64,000 nt of DNA from positions 875,133 through 939,132 of the forward strand of contig NZ_KB913017.1 of the NCBI RefSeq assembly GCF_000383975.1. Direction: 5' to 3'. The stretch is from Natronorubrum tibetense GA33 (GTDB lineage: Archaea > Halobacteriota > Halobacteria > Halobacteriales > Natrialbaceae). Under the pieces are notes generated by a model that worked only from the letters and a program-made list of their open reading frames with translations, searched no databases and had not been told where the DNA came from. Below, piece by piece: positions 1-10,265 of the stretch (position 1 is its first letter; each line of letters begins with the position of its first letter). Made by a program: the position numbers and the translations under genes.

Positions 1-309
1 GTAGTCGCCCTCCTGAAACGCGCGGGCCGCGTTTCGGACGTACTCGATTTTCTGTCGCGAGAGTCCAGCCGATCGAAGCGCGTCGTCCTCCGCTGCGAGG
101 ACGGTCTCGGGCGTGACGCGGCCGTCCAACAGCTCGAAGAATCGCTCGCGAACGGCGGTCGCGCTCGCTGTCGACAGCTGCTGGTTGATGATCGAGATAC
201 ACAGCCGTTCGAACTCGCTCCAGTTCGGTTCGACGTACGGGTCGTGTCGCTCGACGAGTTCCGCCATCACGGGGTCCTGCCGGAGAACCGGCTCGGCGTC
301 TGCTAACAT
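1..309 (-). CDS. DNA-3-methyladenine glycosylase, AlkA/HhH-GPD type (partial, C-terminus outside window)
   Basis: The first 103 residues are visible, reading leftwards from ATG at 309, and the gene runs off the left edge. The segment SIINQQLSTASATAV matches the start of the HhH-GPD fold of AlkA-like base-excision glycosylases, where the helix containing QQ(L/I)S is conserved. It is followed by a region resembling PETVLAAEDDALRSAGLS and QKIEYVRNAA, the typical lead-in to the helix-hairpin-helix. Such enzymes remove alkylated bases from DNA. The catalytic Asp and the hairpin lie beyond the window, so substrate class cannot be judged. The flavoprotein gene downstream lies on the same strand and is separated from it by 85 bases. 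Confidence 0.8.
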   Translation of the reverse strand, partial: MLADAEPVLRQDPVMAELVERHDPYVEPNWSEFERLCISIINQQLSTASATAVRERFFELLDGRVTPETVLAAEDDALRSAGLSRQKIEYVRNAARAFQEGDY

Positions 310-394
310 CTGTGTGGTTCGAATGGGAAGCGCGAAGCGTCAAAGGCGTCTCGGTGACGGTCACCGATCGGCAGAACCCGATCGATGGGCAGCG

Positions 395-2245
395 TTATTC
401 GAGGTGGTGATAGTCGAGTTCGTGATTCTCGTCTATGGCCGCTCTGACCGCATCCGACGGATCGGCAACGCCGCGTCGCCGGATTCTGAGGCCGCCCTCG
501 TCGGCCGAGAGGACGAGGTTCACTCGCCAGTCCGAGTCGGTCTCGGGGAAGTCGGTTCGGTAGTGAGCCCCCCGAGATTCGGTTCGCTCGAGTGCGGTCC
601 GAAGCATCGTCTCCGCGACCGTGAGACTGAACGAGAGGTCGACGGCGTACTCGAACGATTCGGACGTCCGATCGCCGTCGACGCGGAGGTCGGCGGTCCG
701 CGCTCGAAGTTCGGCGACGGCCGCCAGCCCCTCGCGGAGCGACTCCTCGTCGCGAAGAATGCCGGCGGTATCCCAGAGTACGTCGCCGAGTTCCTCGAGG
801 AGTTCGATCGGGCGAACGCTGCCCTCGGCCGCGGCGAGGTCGTCGAGCCCCCGAAACTCCCGTTCGGCGAGAGCCTGCTGTGCGTTGGTGACGGTGGGAA
901 CGCGGTCCCTGCTGGTAACCGCGTTCGCCACGTGGCCACCGACGAGCTTCCCGATGGCGACGGTCTCCGCCAGGGAGTTGCCGCCGAGCCGGTTCGCGCC
1001 GTGGACGCCCGCGACGGTCTCACCGACGGCGTACAGCCCATCGACGCCCGTCTCACCGGTTCGGAAGTCGATGTCGACGCCGCCCATCGTGTAGTGGGCG
1101 GTCGGTGCGACCTCCATCGGTTCTCTCGTGATGTCGACCCCGAGCCCCTCGAAGCGCTCGACCATCGTCGGCAGGCGCTCGCGGATGTAGTCGGGATCGC
1201 GGTGAGAGATGTCGAGGTAGACGCCGCCGTGGTCCGTACCGCGGCCCTCGCGGACTTCCTGTGCGATCGCTCGCGCGACGACATCCCGCGCGTCGAGTTC
1301 CATCTGGTTCGGCGAGTAGCGCTCCATGAATCGCTCGCCCTCGGCGTTGAACAGCCGCCCGCCCTCGCCGCGGACCGCCTCGGTCACGAGTCGGCCGTCC
1401 CACTCCTCGCCGTAGCGTTCGCCGACCATCCCCGTCGGGTGGAACTGGACGAACTCGAGATCCATCAGCCGAGCGCCCGCCTCGAGGGCCAGCGCCTGGC
1501 CGTCGCCGTTGTTCTCGTCGTCCCGCGAGGAGTGACGGTGGTACAGCGCGGAGAACCCGCCCGCGGCGAGCACGACGTGGTTCGTGCGGAACAACAGCCC
1601 CTCGCCGGTCTCCATGTCGAAGCCCACGGCGCCGTCAACGCGCTCACCGTCCGAGAGCAACCGGGTGATCATCACGTTGTCGCGGTAGGGGATCTCGAGC
1701 GCTTTGGCGCGGTCGATCAGCGTCTCGAGCATGGCCTCCCCCGTCCGGTCGCCGACGAAGCAGGTTCGGCGGGAGGACTGTGCACCGAAGTAGCGCTGGT
1801 TAATCGCGCCCTCTTCGGTCCGATCGAAGGACATTCCCCACTCGTCGAGTTCGTGAATGCGGTCCGGCATGTGCTTCGCGGTCAGTTCGACGGCCTCGGG
1901 GTCGTTCAAGTGGTGGCCCTCGTTCAGCGTGTCCGCTGCGTGAATCGTCCAGTCGTCCTCGTCGAGCGAGCCGAGTGCGGCGTTGATCCCGCCCGCGGCC
2001 CACGTTGTGTGGGCGTCGCCGTGATCTCGTTTCCCGATGACGAGCGGCTCGAGGCCCGACTCGGCGAGTTCGATCGCGACGCGTGCCCCGGCGGCACCCG
2101 CGCCGACGACGAGGACGGGTGTGGTGACGGTGTCGTACTCGATCTCGCGGTCGCGGTCACCGCCGTCGTGGGTGTTGATTCGACCGTCGACGCCGGCGTC
2201 GTCGGTCGTCGGTACACCGTGGTCGGTCGGCGGTATTTTTGTCAT
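395..2245 (-). CDS. FAD-dependent fumarate reductase/succinate dehydrogenase-type flavoprotein (possibly L-aspartate oxidase-like)
   Basis: The 616-residue protein has a short Asp-rich N-terminus, then a dinucleotide-binding motif VVGAGAAGARVA, the Gly-rich AAGGINAALGS loop and the substrate-site motif FVQFHPTG. It also has HYTMGG, and the FAD-closing GANRLGGNSLAETV segment, all in the order of the FrdA/SdhA/NadB superfamily. The C-terminal helical domain is present. The GANRLGGNSL wording fits fumarate reductase flavoproteins better than NadB, so electron transfer to or from a dicarboxylate is likely but the physiological substrate is open. I chose ATG 2245, not the upstream frame extension to 2296, because homologous sequence begins only after it. 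No iron-sulfur subunit gene is adjacent. Confidence 0.8.
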   Translation of the reverse strand: MTKIPPTDHGVPTTDDAGVDGRINTHDGGDRDREIEYDTVTTPVLVVGAGAAGARVAIELAESGLEPLVIGKRDHGDAHTTWAAGGINAALGSLDEDDWTIHAADTLNEGHHLNDPEAVELTAKHMPDRIHELDEWGMSFDRTEEGAINQRYFGAQSSRRTCFVGDRTGEAMLETLIDRAKALEIPYRDNVMITRLLSDGERVDGAVGFDMETGEGLLFRTNHVVLAAGGFSALYHRHSSRDDENNGDGQALALEAGARLMDLEFVQFHPTGMVGERYGEEWDGRLVTEAVRGEGGRLFNAEGERFMERYSPNQMELDARDVVARAIAQEVREGRGTDHGGVYLDISHRDPDYIRERLPTMVERFEGLGVDITREPMEVAPTAHYTMGGVDIDFRTGETGVDGLYAVGETVAGVHGANRLGGNSLAETVAIGKLVGGHVANAVTSRDRVPTVTNAQQALAEREFRGLDDLAAAEGSVRPIELLEELGDVLWDTAGILRDEESLREGLAAVAELRARTADLRVDGDRTSESFEYAVDLSFSLTVAETMLRTALERTESRGAHYRTDFPETDSDWRVNLVLSADEGGLRIRRRGVADPSDAVRAAIDENHELDYHHLE

Positions 2246-2368
2246 CAATATAACGGAAGGGGCGACCGGGAATAAGCCGATCACCCAACCATGCAACCTC
2301 CCGAAAACGGTCGAACACGCGCGTTCAGCCCGGGGATTTAGTAATCCGCGTCAGCTACGTTCGAACGG

Positions 2369-2896
2369 ATGCAACCGGTCGTTCACCTCGCCGTCGGTTA
2401 CCTCTGTTATGCAGCATACACGCGATTGCATCACGGACGCGAGCCAGCCGATCTACCCGCGCTCGTCGCCGTCTTCGCGGCCGGGCTCGCGGACCTCATC
2501 GACAAGCCGCTCGACGCGGCCGGCGTCGTCCCGGTCGGCCGAACCATCGGCCACTCGCTGCTGTTCGTGATTCCGCTGGTCCTCCTCGTCTGGATCGTCG
2601 CGAGCCGTCGAGACCGACGGCTCCTCGGCGTGGCCTTCGCGATCGGCTACCTCTCGCACGTCGCGACGGACATCCCGTGGCACGTCTTTTCGGGCGACTT
2701 CGACGAACTCGGCTTTCTCCTCTGGCCGGTGACGGAGATGCCCGCGTACACGGGAGTCAAACCCCTCGGAACCGTCGCCGGGATCGAGATTACGACGCTG
2801 TGGCTCGAGGCGGTGATCCTCGTCGCCGCCGTGGCTTGCTGGTGGATGGACGGTCGACCCGGCGTCGGCCTGTTCCGTCCCAGCCACAGAGCATGA
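2369..2896 (+). CDS. Membrane-bound metal-dependent hydrolase (YdjM/DUF457-like)
   Basis: A 175-residue multi-pass membrane protein. Conserved His and Asp residues sit at helix ends: an N-terminal PVVHLAVGYL, a DLIDKPLD segment, GRTIGHSLLF and YLSHVATDIPWH. This arrangement is typical of the inner-membrane YdjM/DUF457 family, which is predicted to be a metal-dependent hydrolase with unproven substrate. About four hydrophobic helices are visible. It is divergent from the flavoprotein gene and has no clear operon partner. A second, damaged-looking membrane gene of similar style (LVDLDHFL motif) lies near 17 kb. Confidence 0.75.
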   Translation: MQPVVHLAVGYLCYAAYTRLHHGREPADLPALVAVFAAGLADLIDKPLDAAGVVPVGRTIGHSLLFVIPLVLLVWIVASRRDRRLLGVAFAIGYLSHVATDIPWHVFSGDFDELGFLLWPVTEMPAYTGVKPLGTVAGIEITTLWLEAVILVAAVACWWMDGRPGVGLFRPSHRA

Positions 2897-2960
2897 CAAA
2901 TAGTGAAACAGACACCTCGTTTGGGGAAATATCATAACCGCTGCGTCCGTTGGTTGTGGT

Positions 2961-3335
2961 ATGAGTCCCGAACAGAGACAAACCGTCGAAGATGTTATGT
3001 CAACGCCACTAGAGACCGTCTCGAAGGACGCGACGGTCGTCGAAGCCGTCCAGCAGATGCGTAATAAAAACATCAACGCGTTGGTCGTTCCGACGACGCC
3101 GCGGGCGATCATCAGCAGTACGGACGTCCTCGATGCCGTCGCCGACGGACAGGACATCACGGATCTGACGGTCGCAGACGTAATGACGACTGACGTCGAA
3201 ACCGTCGCACCGGATCTGTACATGGAAGAGGTCGCCGCGATGATGACCACCTACGGAATCAAACACCTCCCGGTCGTCGACGACGACTACGTCGGAATGG
3301 TCTCCTCGACCGACGTCACGGCGCACTTATCGTAA
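2961..3335 (+). CDS. CBS-pair domain protein
   Basis: The 124-residue protein consists almost entirely of two CBS motifs. The first starts at VEDVMSTPLETVSKDATVVEAVQQM and the second at VADVMTTDVETVAPDLYMEEVAAMM, each ending in the GMVSSTDV/IISSTDVLD type strand. Stand-alone CBS pairs bind adenosyl nucleotides or similar ligands and regulate partner proteins; the partner here is unknown. An AT-rich stretch (aaatatcataa) about 25-35 bases before ATG 2961 is a plausible TATA box for a leaderless transcript, supporting this start. Confidence 0.9.
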   Translation: MSPEQRQTVEDVMSTPLETVSKDATVVEAVQQMRNKNINALVVPTTPRAIISSTDVLDAVADGQDITDLTVADVMTTDVETVAPDLYMEEVAAMMTTYGIKHLPVVDDDYVGMVSSTDVTAHLS

Positions 3336-3389
3336 GCCGGCCGTCCGCCCGATTCGCACGCTGGAACGCTTTTTAATAGATTCAGTCGA

Positions 3390-5957
<2,568 letters not shown>

Positions 5958-5994
5958 TACCTGCTCGTAGTCGCCGGGCCGACATACCGGTTAT

Positions 5995-6008
5995 TTGGCG
6001 TGCGCCAA
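5995..6008. promoter_or_regulatory. Candidate metal-response operator upstream of the P1B ATPase
   Basis: A perfect inverted repeat of 6-bp arms, TTGGCG and CGCCAA, around TG. It lies 38 to 51 bases before the ATPase start at 5957, immediately upstream (in the ATPase direction) of an AT-rich aaataac that may be its TATA box. The sequence TTTGGCGTGYGCC recurs (reverse complement) at 7202-7214 before the HTH-10 regulator gene. The match is read directly; its role is inferred. Confidence 0.5.
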
Positions 6009-6122
6009 CTCGAGGCTTGTTCCGAGACAGTTCCGACTCTCGTGTCGATGTCTTAGCGTCCGAATCAGCGAACCATCGAGGGTCCCAGGCGTTATTTGGC
6101 CCTGACTGACGTACCCTCCTCG

Positions 6123-6401
6123 ATGGCAACACGCGTCAGGCTCGACGATTGGGAAGCGGCGGTCGACGAACTGCGCCGATTCGGTGACCCCGGAGGCGTG
6201 ACGACTGGAGACGACTGGATTCGGCTCGATTTCGGCTCCGCACACGTCGAAGTGACGCAAACAGGTCACGTCAGTACGGGAATGCCACTCCACGAGTTCG
6301 AACGGGACGGGGAGGTAGACCTCTTGGTGGACCACAAGGAAGGAGCGCTCACGGTCGAGGCCGACAACGTGACCTACACGTTCAGAAGGCCTGGCGGGTG
6401 A
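6123..6401 (+). CDS. Small uncharacterised haloarchaeal protein
   Basis: A 92-residue acidic soluble protein rich in beta-strand-like segments (for example WIRLDFGSAHVEVTQTGHVS and LTVEADNVTYTF); I do not recognise the family. I chose ATG 6123 over the in-frame TTG at 6096 because a TATA-like ttatttgg lies about 31 bases before 6123, the usual spacing for leaderless haloarchaeal mRNA. It sits between the metal ATPase and its putative regulator but on the opposite strand. A role in metal response is possible only by position. Confidence 0.65.
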   Translation: MATRVRLDDWEAAVDELRRFGDPGGVTTGDDWIRLDFGSAHVEVTQTGHVSTGMPLHEFERDGEVDLLVDHKEGALTVEADNVTYTFRRPGG

Positions 6402-6438
6402 AAAACCGCGAGTGATGAACTGCCCCTCCCGCCGACGG

Positions 6439-7185
6439 CTAGACGTCCGCAGCCAGCGTTTCGAGCGAGTCGTCCTCGTCGACGAACGTTGTCGCGAGGC
6501 TGGCTTCGGCCCGGCGGAGTCGGTAGGAGAGCGTCGATCGAGGGATCCCGAGTCGCTCGGCGAGGTCCGAGAGTTCGATCCGGCGCGGCGTCTCGTAGTA
6601 GCCGTGGTCGACTGCGGCTCGCAACGCGTCGCGCTGTTCGTCCGGCAGGTCCTCCGCGGGTTCGGGGTGGGACCGGTCCGGATCGAGTTCCGTCAGCCGC
6701 AGCATCTCCATTCCCGTACACTCGCCGACCTCCTCGCCTAACGCGTCGAAGAACTCGTGGATCGGCGCGTCGCTTCCCAGCACGATCCGCCAGCGGTAGC
6801 GCCGGCCCTCGCGGTAGGTCTCGAAGAGGAGCCCCTCGCCGAGATACTCGAGGGCCACGTGGGGAACCGACGTACAGACCTCGGTTCGATCCCAGTAGGT
6901 GTAGACGACTAATGTGTCGTTCGAGCGGTCGAGCACCTGCACCTCACAATCCGCGCCGCAGTCGTCTTTCACGAGACAGTCCGCGAAGAATTCCGCCGTT
7001 TTGTAGGCCTTCTCGAGGGCCTCGAGCGCCTCCGGGGAGCCCTCCGCGTGGTCGACCCGCCAGAGGCTGTCGCTCGTGACGTGACACGACAGCGAACGAA
7101 TCGACGCGTCGGGGTAGTCGGCGAGCACGTCGGCGACCGGGTTCGTCCTCGATTCGTACTCGAGGGCGAAGACGAATTCTCTCAT
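6439..7185 (-). CDS. HTH-10 (Bat-like) transcriptional regulator with Cys-rich sensor region
   Basis: The 248-residue protein has an N-terminal sensor domain and a C-terminal helix-turn-helix. The HTH spans LSDLAERLGIPRSTLSYRLRRAEASL, with the preceding DEQRDALRAAVDHGYYETPR that defines the haloarchaeal HTH-10 family. The sensor half contains Cys34-His35 and a cluster of Cys70, Cys76 and Cys80, which suggests metal or thiol sensing; this is inference. ATG 7185 is preferred because MREFVFALEYE is the natural domain start. The neighbouring P1B ATPase and the shared TTTGGCGTGYGCC motif in both promoters suggest it regulates metal efflux and itself. Confidence 0.85.
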   Translation of the reverse strand: MREFVFALEYESRTNPVADVLADYPDASIRSLSCHVTSDSLWRVDHAEGSPEALEALEKAYKTAEFFADCLVKDDCGADCEVQVLDRSNDTLVVYTYWDRTEVCTSVPHVALEYLGEGLLFETYREGRRYRWRIVLGSDAPIHEFFDALGEEVGECTGMEMLRLTELDPDRSHPEPAEDLPDEQRDALRAAVDHGYYETPRRIELSDLAERLGIPRSTLSYRLRRAEASLATTFVDEDDSLETLAADV

Positions 7186-7201
7186 TAGCCCTACAAAGGG
7201 G

Positions 7202-7214
7202 GGCACACGCCAAA
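7202..7214. promoter_or_regulatory. Second copy of the TTTGGCGTGYGCC motif, upstream of the HTH-10 regulator
   Basis: Read on the minus strand this is TTTGGCGTGTGCC, 12 of 13 bases identical to the motif before the P1B ATPase. It begins 17 bases before the regulator's ATG at 7185 and also lies between the divergent starts at 7185 and 7248. It would suit autoregulation. Confidence 0.45.
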
Positions 7215-7247
7215 GGGGTTTCTCGATGGCTGCTGTAGGGGTAGCCG

Positions 7248-7787
7248 ATGGTGCCGGTATCGATGGTCGTGCTCTCGAACGTCACGCACTGGGTTCAGGA
7301 CTTCTGGGTGTTCTATCGTCGCTATACGGACACAACGGTCCACACGGCGTCGACGGCAGCACTCGCCATCTTCGGGATCCTCGTCTTCGTCGACCCGTGG
7401 TTCGCGGCGGTCGCGATATTCTGTTACGTCGTTCCACCGATCGCACTGTACGTCCTCGCGGACGATCCGGTTCCCGGCCCGGAACGCCCCATCGATCGGC
7501 GCGGTTCCGAGGAGCAGGCGACGGAGACGCGCGGTCGAGCCGTCGACTCTGTGGCCGTGCGGGGTGAAACGGCTCGCTCGAGCGGCGAGGACGGTGGCTC
7601 GAGAGTGGTTCCGAACGACAAGTCCGAGGCCGGAGACGCGGACACCGACAGCGACATCCACTCCGACGACGGAGACACTGATTCAGATAGCGATGGTACA
7701 GATACCGATTCTGACAGCGACGGTACGGACACTGATTCCGACAGCGATTCCGACGACGGCGACACCGACTCGGATTCCGACGACTAA
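7248..7787 (+). CDS. Membrane protein with C-terminal Asp/Ser repeat tail
   Basis: The 179-residue protein has a first half with two hydrophobic segments (TASTAALAIFGILVFVDPW and FAAVAIFCYVVPPIALYVLA). A linker is followed by a C-terminal tail of about 50 residues built almost only of Asp, Ser, Thr and Gly in a DTDSDSDG-like rhythm. The family is not recognised. The tail should be disordered and strongly negative, and may bind cations or lie outside the membrane. An alternative start is ATG 7263. The gene is divergent from the HTH-10 regulator. Confidence 0.7.
   Translation: MVPVSMVVLSNVTHWVQDFWVFYRRYTDTTVHTASTAALAIFGILVFVDPWFAAVAIFCYVVPPIALYVLADDPVPGPERPIDRRGSEEQATETRGRAVDSVAVRGETARSSGEDGGSRVVPNDKSEAGDADTDSDIHSDDGDTDSDSDGTDTDSDSDGTDTDSDSDSDDGDTDSDSDD
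7640..7786 (+). repeat. Degenerate tandem repeat encoding (DTDSDSDG)n
   Basis: Coding-sequence repeat at the 3' end of the preceding membrane-protein gene. Units of roughly 24 bases (gacactgattcagatagcgatggt type) recur with codon variation between units, so it has drifted rather than being freshly expanded. Such repeats can change length by slippage. Confidence 0.75.
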
Positions 7788-7873
7788 TTGAACCACTCGA
7801 GTACACGTCTCGAGCAGCGCCCAGCCAGCGTCGGAGACGGAATGTTAAGACGATCGGCTTGCATTCTCCGGGA

Positions 7874-8704
7874 ATGGACTCGAAGAGCGACTCCGAACGC
7901 GACAGCGGTGAGCGCAAAACGGAATTTGACGGCATCACGGCCCGTGGCGTCGGCGCGCTGTTCGCTCTCGGATTCCTCGGTATCGTCGCACTGGCGGCCA
8001 CGACCCCCGCACAACTGGCCGACATCCCCGAGGCCGCAGACGTTCCCGTGGTATTGCTCGTCGCCGCAGTCATCGTCCAGTCGTCGATCCTCCTCGTAAT
8101 CGCCGTCTTGATCGGCTGCTATACCGCACCCAGAGTCGGGCTTCGCTCGCACGTCCTCGAGCGAGTCACCCGCGGCACACCGATCCTTCCGCGACTCCGC
8201 GAGGAATTCCCCATCGCTGCCGGACTCGGTATCGCCGCTGGACTCGCGATCGTCTTGGCGGAAGCCGTCCTCGCACCGACGCCCGCGAACGCGCCGGGAT
8301 CGGCCGACGCGACCATCGGTGCCGTACTCGCGAGCGTTCCGCTCCGATTCCTTTACGGCGGGATCACCGAGGAACTGCTCCTGCGCTGGGGCTTCATGTC
8401 GCTCGTCGCGTTCGGCCTCTGGAAGACGGTCGGCCGGACGTCGGCCGAGCCGTCCTCGAGACTGATGGCCAGCGCAGTTACAATCGCCGCTGTCGTCTTC
8501 GGAATCGGCCACTTGCCCGCCGCACTGGCGCTCTACGGCGAGTTGACGCCCGAGGTCGTCACCTGGATCGTCCTCGGCAACGCGATCGGCGGGCTGGCGT
8601 TCGGATGGCTGTTCTGGAAGCGGAGTCTCGAGGCGGCCATGCTCGCTCACGGCTTCGCGCACGTGGTGTTCGTCGCGCTGTCGCTCGTGATCGTGGCCGT
8701 TTGA
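7874..8704 (+). CDS. CPBP (CaaX-like) family intramembrane metalloprotease
   Basis: The 276-residue polytopic membrane protein has the three Abi/CPBP motifs: EELLLRWGF (the EExxxR motif), FGIGHLPAAL with the first His, and GNAIGGLAFGWLFWKRSLEA followed by AHGFAHVVF with the second His. These residues form the predicted metal site facing the membrane. Substrates of haloarchaeal members are unknown; the family includes prenyl-protein and bacteriocin-related proteases. ATG 7874 (MDSKSD) is preferred to the upstream frame extension. The gene converges with the acyl-CoA dehydrogenase gene across a hairpin-rich spacer. Confidence 0.88.
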   Translation: MDSKSDSERDSGERKTEFDGITARGVGALFALGFLGIVALAATTPAQLADIPEAADVPVVLLVAAVIVQSSILLVIAVLIGCYTAPRVGLRSHVLERVTRGTPILPRLREEFPIAAGLGIAAGLAIVLAEAVLAPTPANAPGSADATIGAVLASVPLRFLYGGITEELLLRWGFMSLVAFGLWKTVGRTSAEPSSRLMASAVTIAAVVFGIGHLPAALALYGELTPEVVTWIVLGNAIGGLAFGWLFWKRSLEAAMLAHGFAHVVFVALSLVIVAV

Positions 8705-8999
8705 GCGAAGCAGGCAGAGAGTACTGGCCGGGAGCGCGACTCGAGCAGACGCGAGAGTCGCGCGATCCGGGGGAGGGCAGGCTGTCAACAGTTACTCACC
8801 GCGAACGGCGAAGCCGTGAGCGGGCCGACGACTGATGTGACCGAACGACTGAAACGAGTGAGAGAACGGAAGGAGGAGTGCTTTTAATCGAATTTTTGCC
8901 GAGGGCCGGCGAAGCCGGCCCGTGGTTCGAGAGAGCTCCGCTCTCTCGTCATCACGAAAGGCGCGAGCGCCTTTCGAACGACAGAGCAAAACTTCGTTT
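8705..8999. other. Intergenic spacer between convergent genes, no gene seen
   Basis: The left half contains no convincing reading frame and includes the stem ACGGC-gaa-GCCGT (8805-8817). It is followed by a short AT-rich stretch (gcttttaatcgaattttt), which on the plus strand resembles an archaeal T-rich terminator for the protease gene. The right half carries a chain of perfect hairpins, listed separately. Confidence 0.6.
8903..8976. repeat. Chain of three consecutive perfect hairpins
   Basis: Three inverted repeats follow each other closely. They are GGGCCGGC-gaa-GCCGGCCC (8903-8921), a 9-bp stem with 3-base loop at 8928-8948, and a 10-bp stem CGAAAGGCGC-ga-GCGCCTTTCG (8955-8976). They fill the space just downstream of both convergent genes and could act as terminator or mRNA-end stabiliser in either direction. 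I recall similar chains elsewhere in haloarchaea, but only this copy is in the window. Confidence 0.7.
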
Positions 9000-10151
9000 C
9001 TAGAAGCCTTTGCCGAGCAATTCGCGTGCGATAACGTTCTTCTGGATCTCGCTGGTTCCCTCGTAGATCTGGGTGATCTTCGAGTCGCGGTAGAAGCGCT
9101 CGACGGGGAAGTCGTTGACGTAGCCGGAGCCGCCGTGGATCTGGACGGCTTCGTTCGAAACGTCGACGGCGACGCGGGAGGTGTACTCCTTGGCCATCGA
9201 CGCGAGTTTCGTGATGTCGTTGCCCTGGTCGACGTTCCAGGCGGCCTTGTAGGTCAGGTTGCGGGCGGCTTCCGTCTGGGTCGCCATATCGGCGAGTTTG
9301 TGCTGGATGGCCTGGAACTCGCTGATCGGCTGGCCGAACTGTTCGCGGTCCTGGGCGTACTCGAGGGCCGCGCGAAGCGCACCCTTGGCGATACCGACGC
9401 CCTGTGCGGCGACGCCGGTTCGGGTGGCGTCGAAGAACTGCATCTGCTGCATGAACGCAGCGTCCTGCGTGCCGATGAGGTTCTCCTCGGGGACGCGGAC
9501 GTTATCGAAGATGAGTTCGGCGGTGTCGGAGGCTCGAATGCCGAGCTTCCCGGTGATTTTCTCCGAACTAAAGCCGTCGCGATCGGACTCGACGACGATC
9601 TGGCTGAAGCCGTTGTATCGGCCCTCGGCGTCGGGGTTGGTCTTACAGAGGACGACGAAGAAGTCGCCGACGGTGCCGTTGGTGATCCACATCTTGTTGC
9701 CGTTGACGACCCACTCGTCGCCGTCCTTCTCGGCGCGCGTGGAGACGGAAGAGACGTCGGAGCCGGTGTCTGGTTCCGAAATCGCAGCGCCCGAGATCTT
9801 CTCGCCCATCGCGACGGGCTCTAAGAAGCGCTCCTTCTGGTCTTCGTTCCCGAACTCCTGGATGGCTTCGGTCCCGAACGAACAGGCCATGATCGAGAGC
9901 GCGATGCCGGGATCCCAGGAGAACAGTTCCTCGGCGATGAGCACCGACTCGAGCGTCGAGTAGCCCGCGCCACCGTACTCGATCGGGATCGACGAGCCGA
10001 CCAGGCCCATGTCGGCGGCCTTATCGACGATTTCGTGGGGGAACGTTTCTTCGACGTCGTACTTTTCGGCTTCTGGGACGATTTCGTTCTTGGCGAACCG
10101 CTCGACTTCCTCGCGAATCTGTTCCTGCTCTTCGGAGATACCGAATTCCAT
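9000..10151 (-). CDS. acd: Acyl-CoA dehydrogenase
   Basis: At 383 residues it is the normal length for the soluble homotetrameric family. The N-terminal helical domain ([19 protein letters not shown]) is followed by the beta-domain flavin and substrate motifs ([36 protein letters not shown]). The C-terminal helical domain ends in [19 protein letters not shown] and YEGTSEIQ, whose Glu is the usual catalytic base. It oxidises acyl-CoA to enoyl-CoA, passing electrons to ETF. It is divergent from the hydroxyacyl-CoA dehydrogenase/hydratase fusion, the next two steps of beta-oxidation, so the 114-base spacer probably holds both promoters. Confidence 0.93.
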   Translation of the reverse strand: MEFGISEEQEQIREEVERFAKNEIVPEAEKYDVEETFPHEIVDKAADMGLVGSSIPIEYGGAGYSTLESVLIAEELFSWDPGIALSIMACSFGTEAIQEFGNEDQKERFLEPVAMGEKISGAAISEPDTGSDVSSVSTRAEKDGDEWVVNGNKMWITNGTVGDFFVVLCKTNPDAEGRYNGFSQIVVESDRDGFSSEKITGKLGIRASDTAELIFDNVRVPEENLIGTQDAAFMQQMQFFDATRTGVAAQGVGIAKGALRAALEYAQDREQFGQPISEFQAIQHKLADMATQTEAARNLTYKAAWNVDQGNDITKLASMAKEYTSRVAVDVSNEAVQIHGGSGYVNDFPVERFYRDSKITQIYEGTSEIQKNVIARELLGKGF

Positions 10152-10265
10152 GTGAACGTGTTCCTAGGCCAGCGGTAAAGAACTTTGTAACCGGGAGTAA
10201 ACTGAACTATAGTTTCCGACGGGCGGAGGGAAACGTTGAAACACGTGCCGATTGCATGTGTACCC

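Noticed and set aside
113-2275. Long plus-strand open frame (720 codons) opposite the flavoprotein gene
   Set aside because: It mirrors the minus-strand gene, has no recognisable motif and follows from high GC codon bias.
7640-7786. Regular repeats considered as a CRISPR array
   Set aside because: Units are about 24 bases without spacers and lie in frame within a coding sequence.
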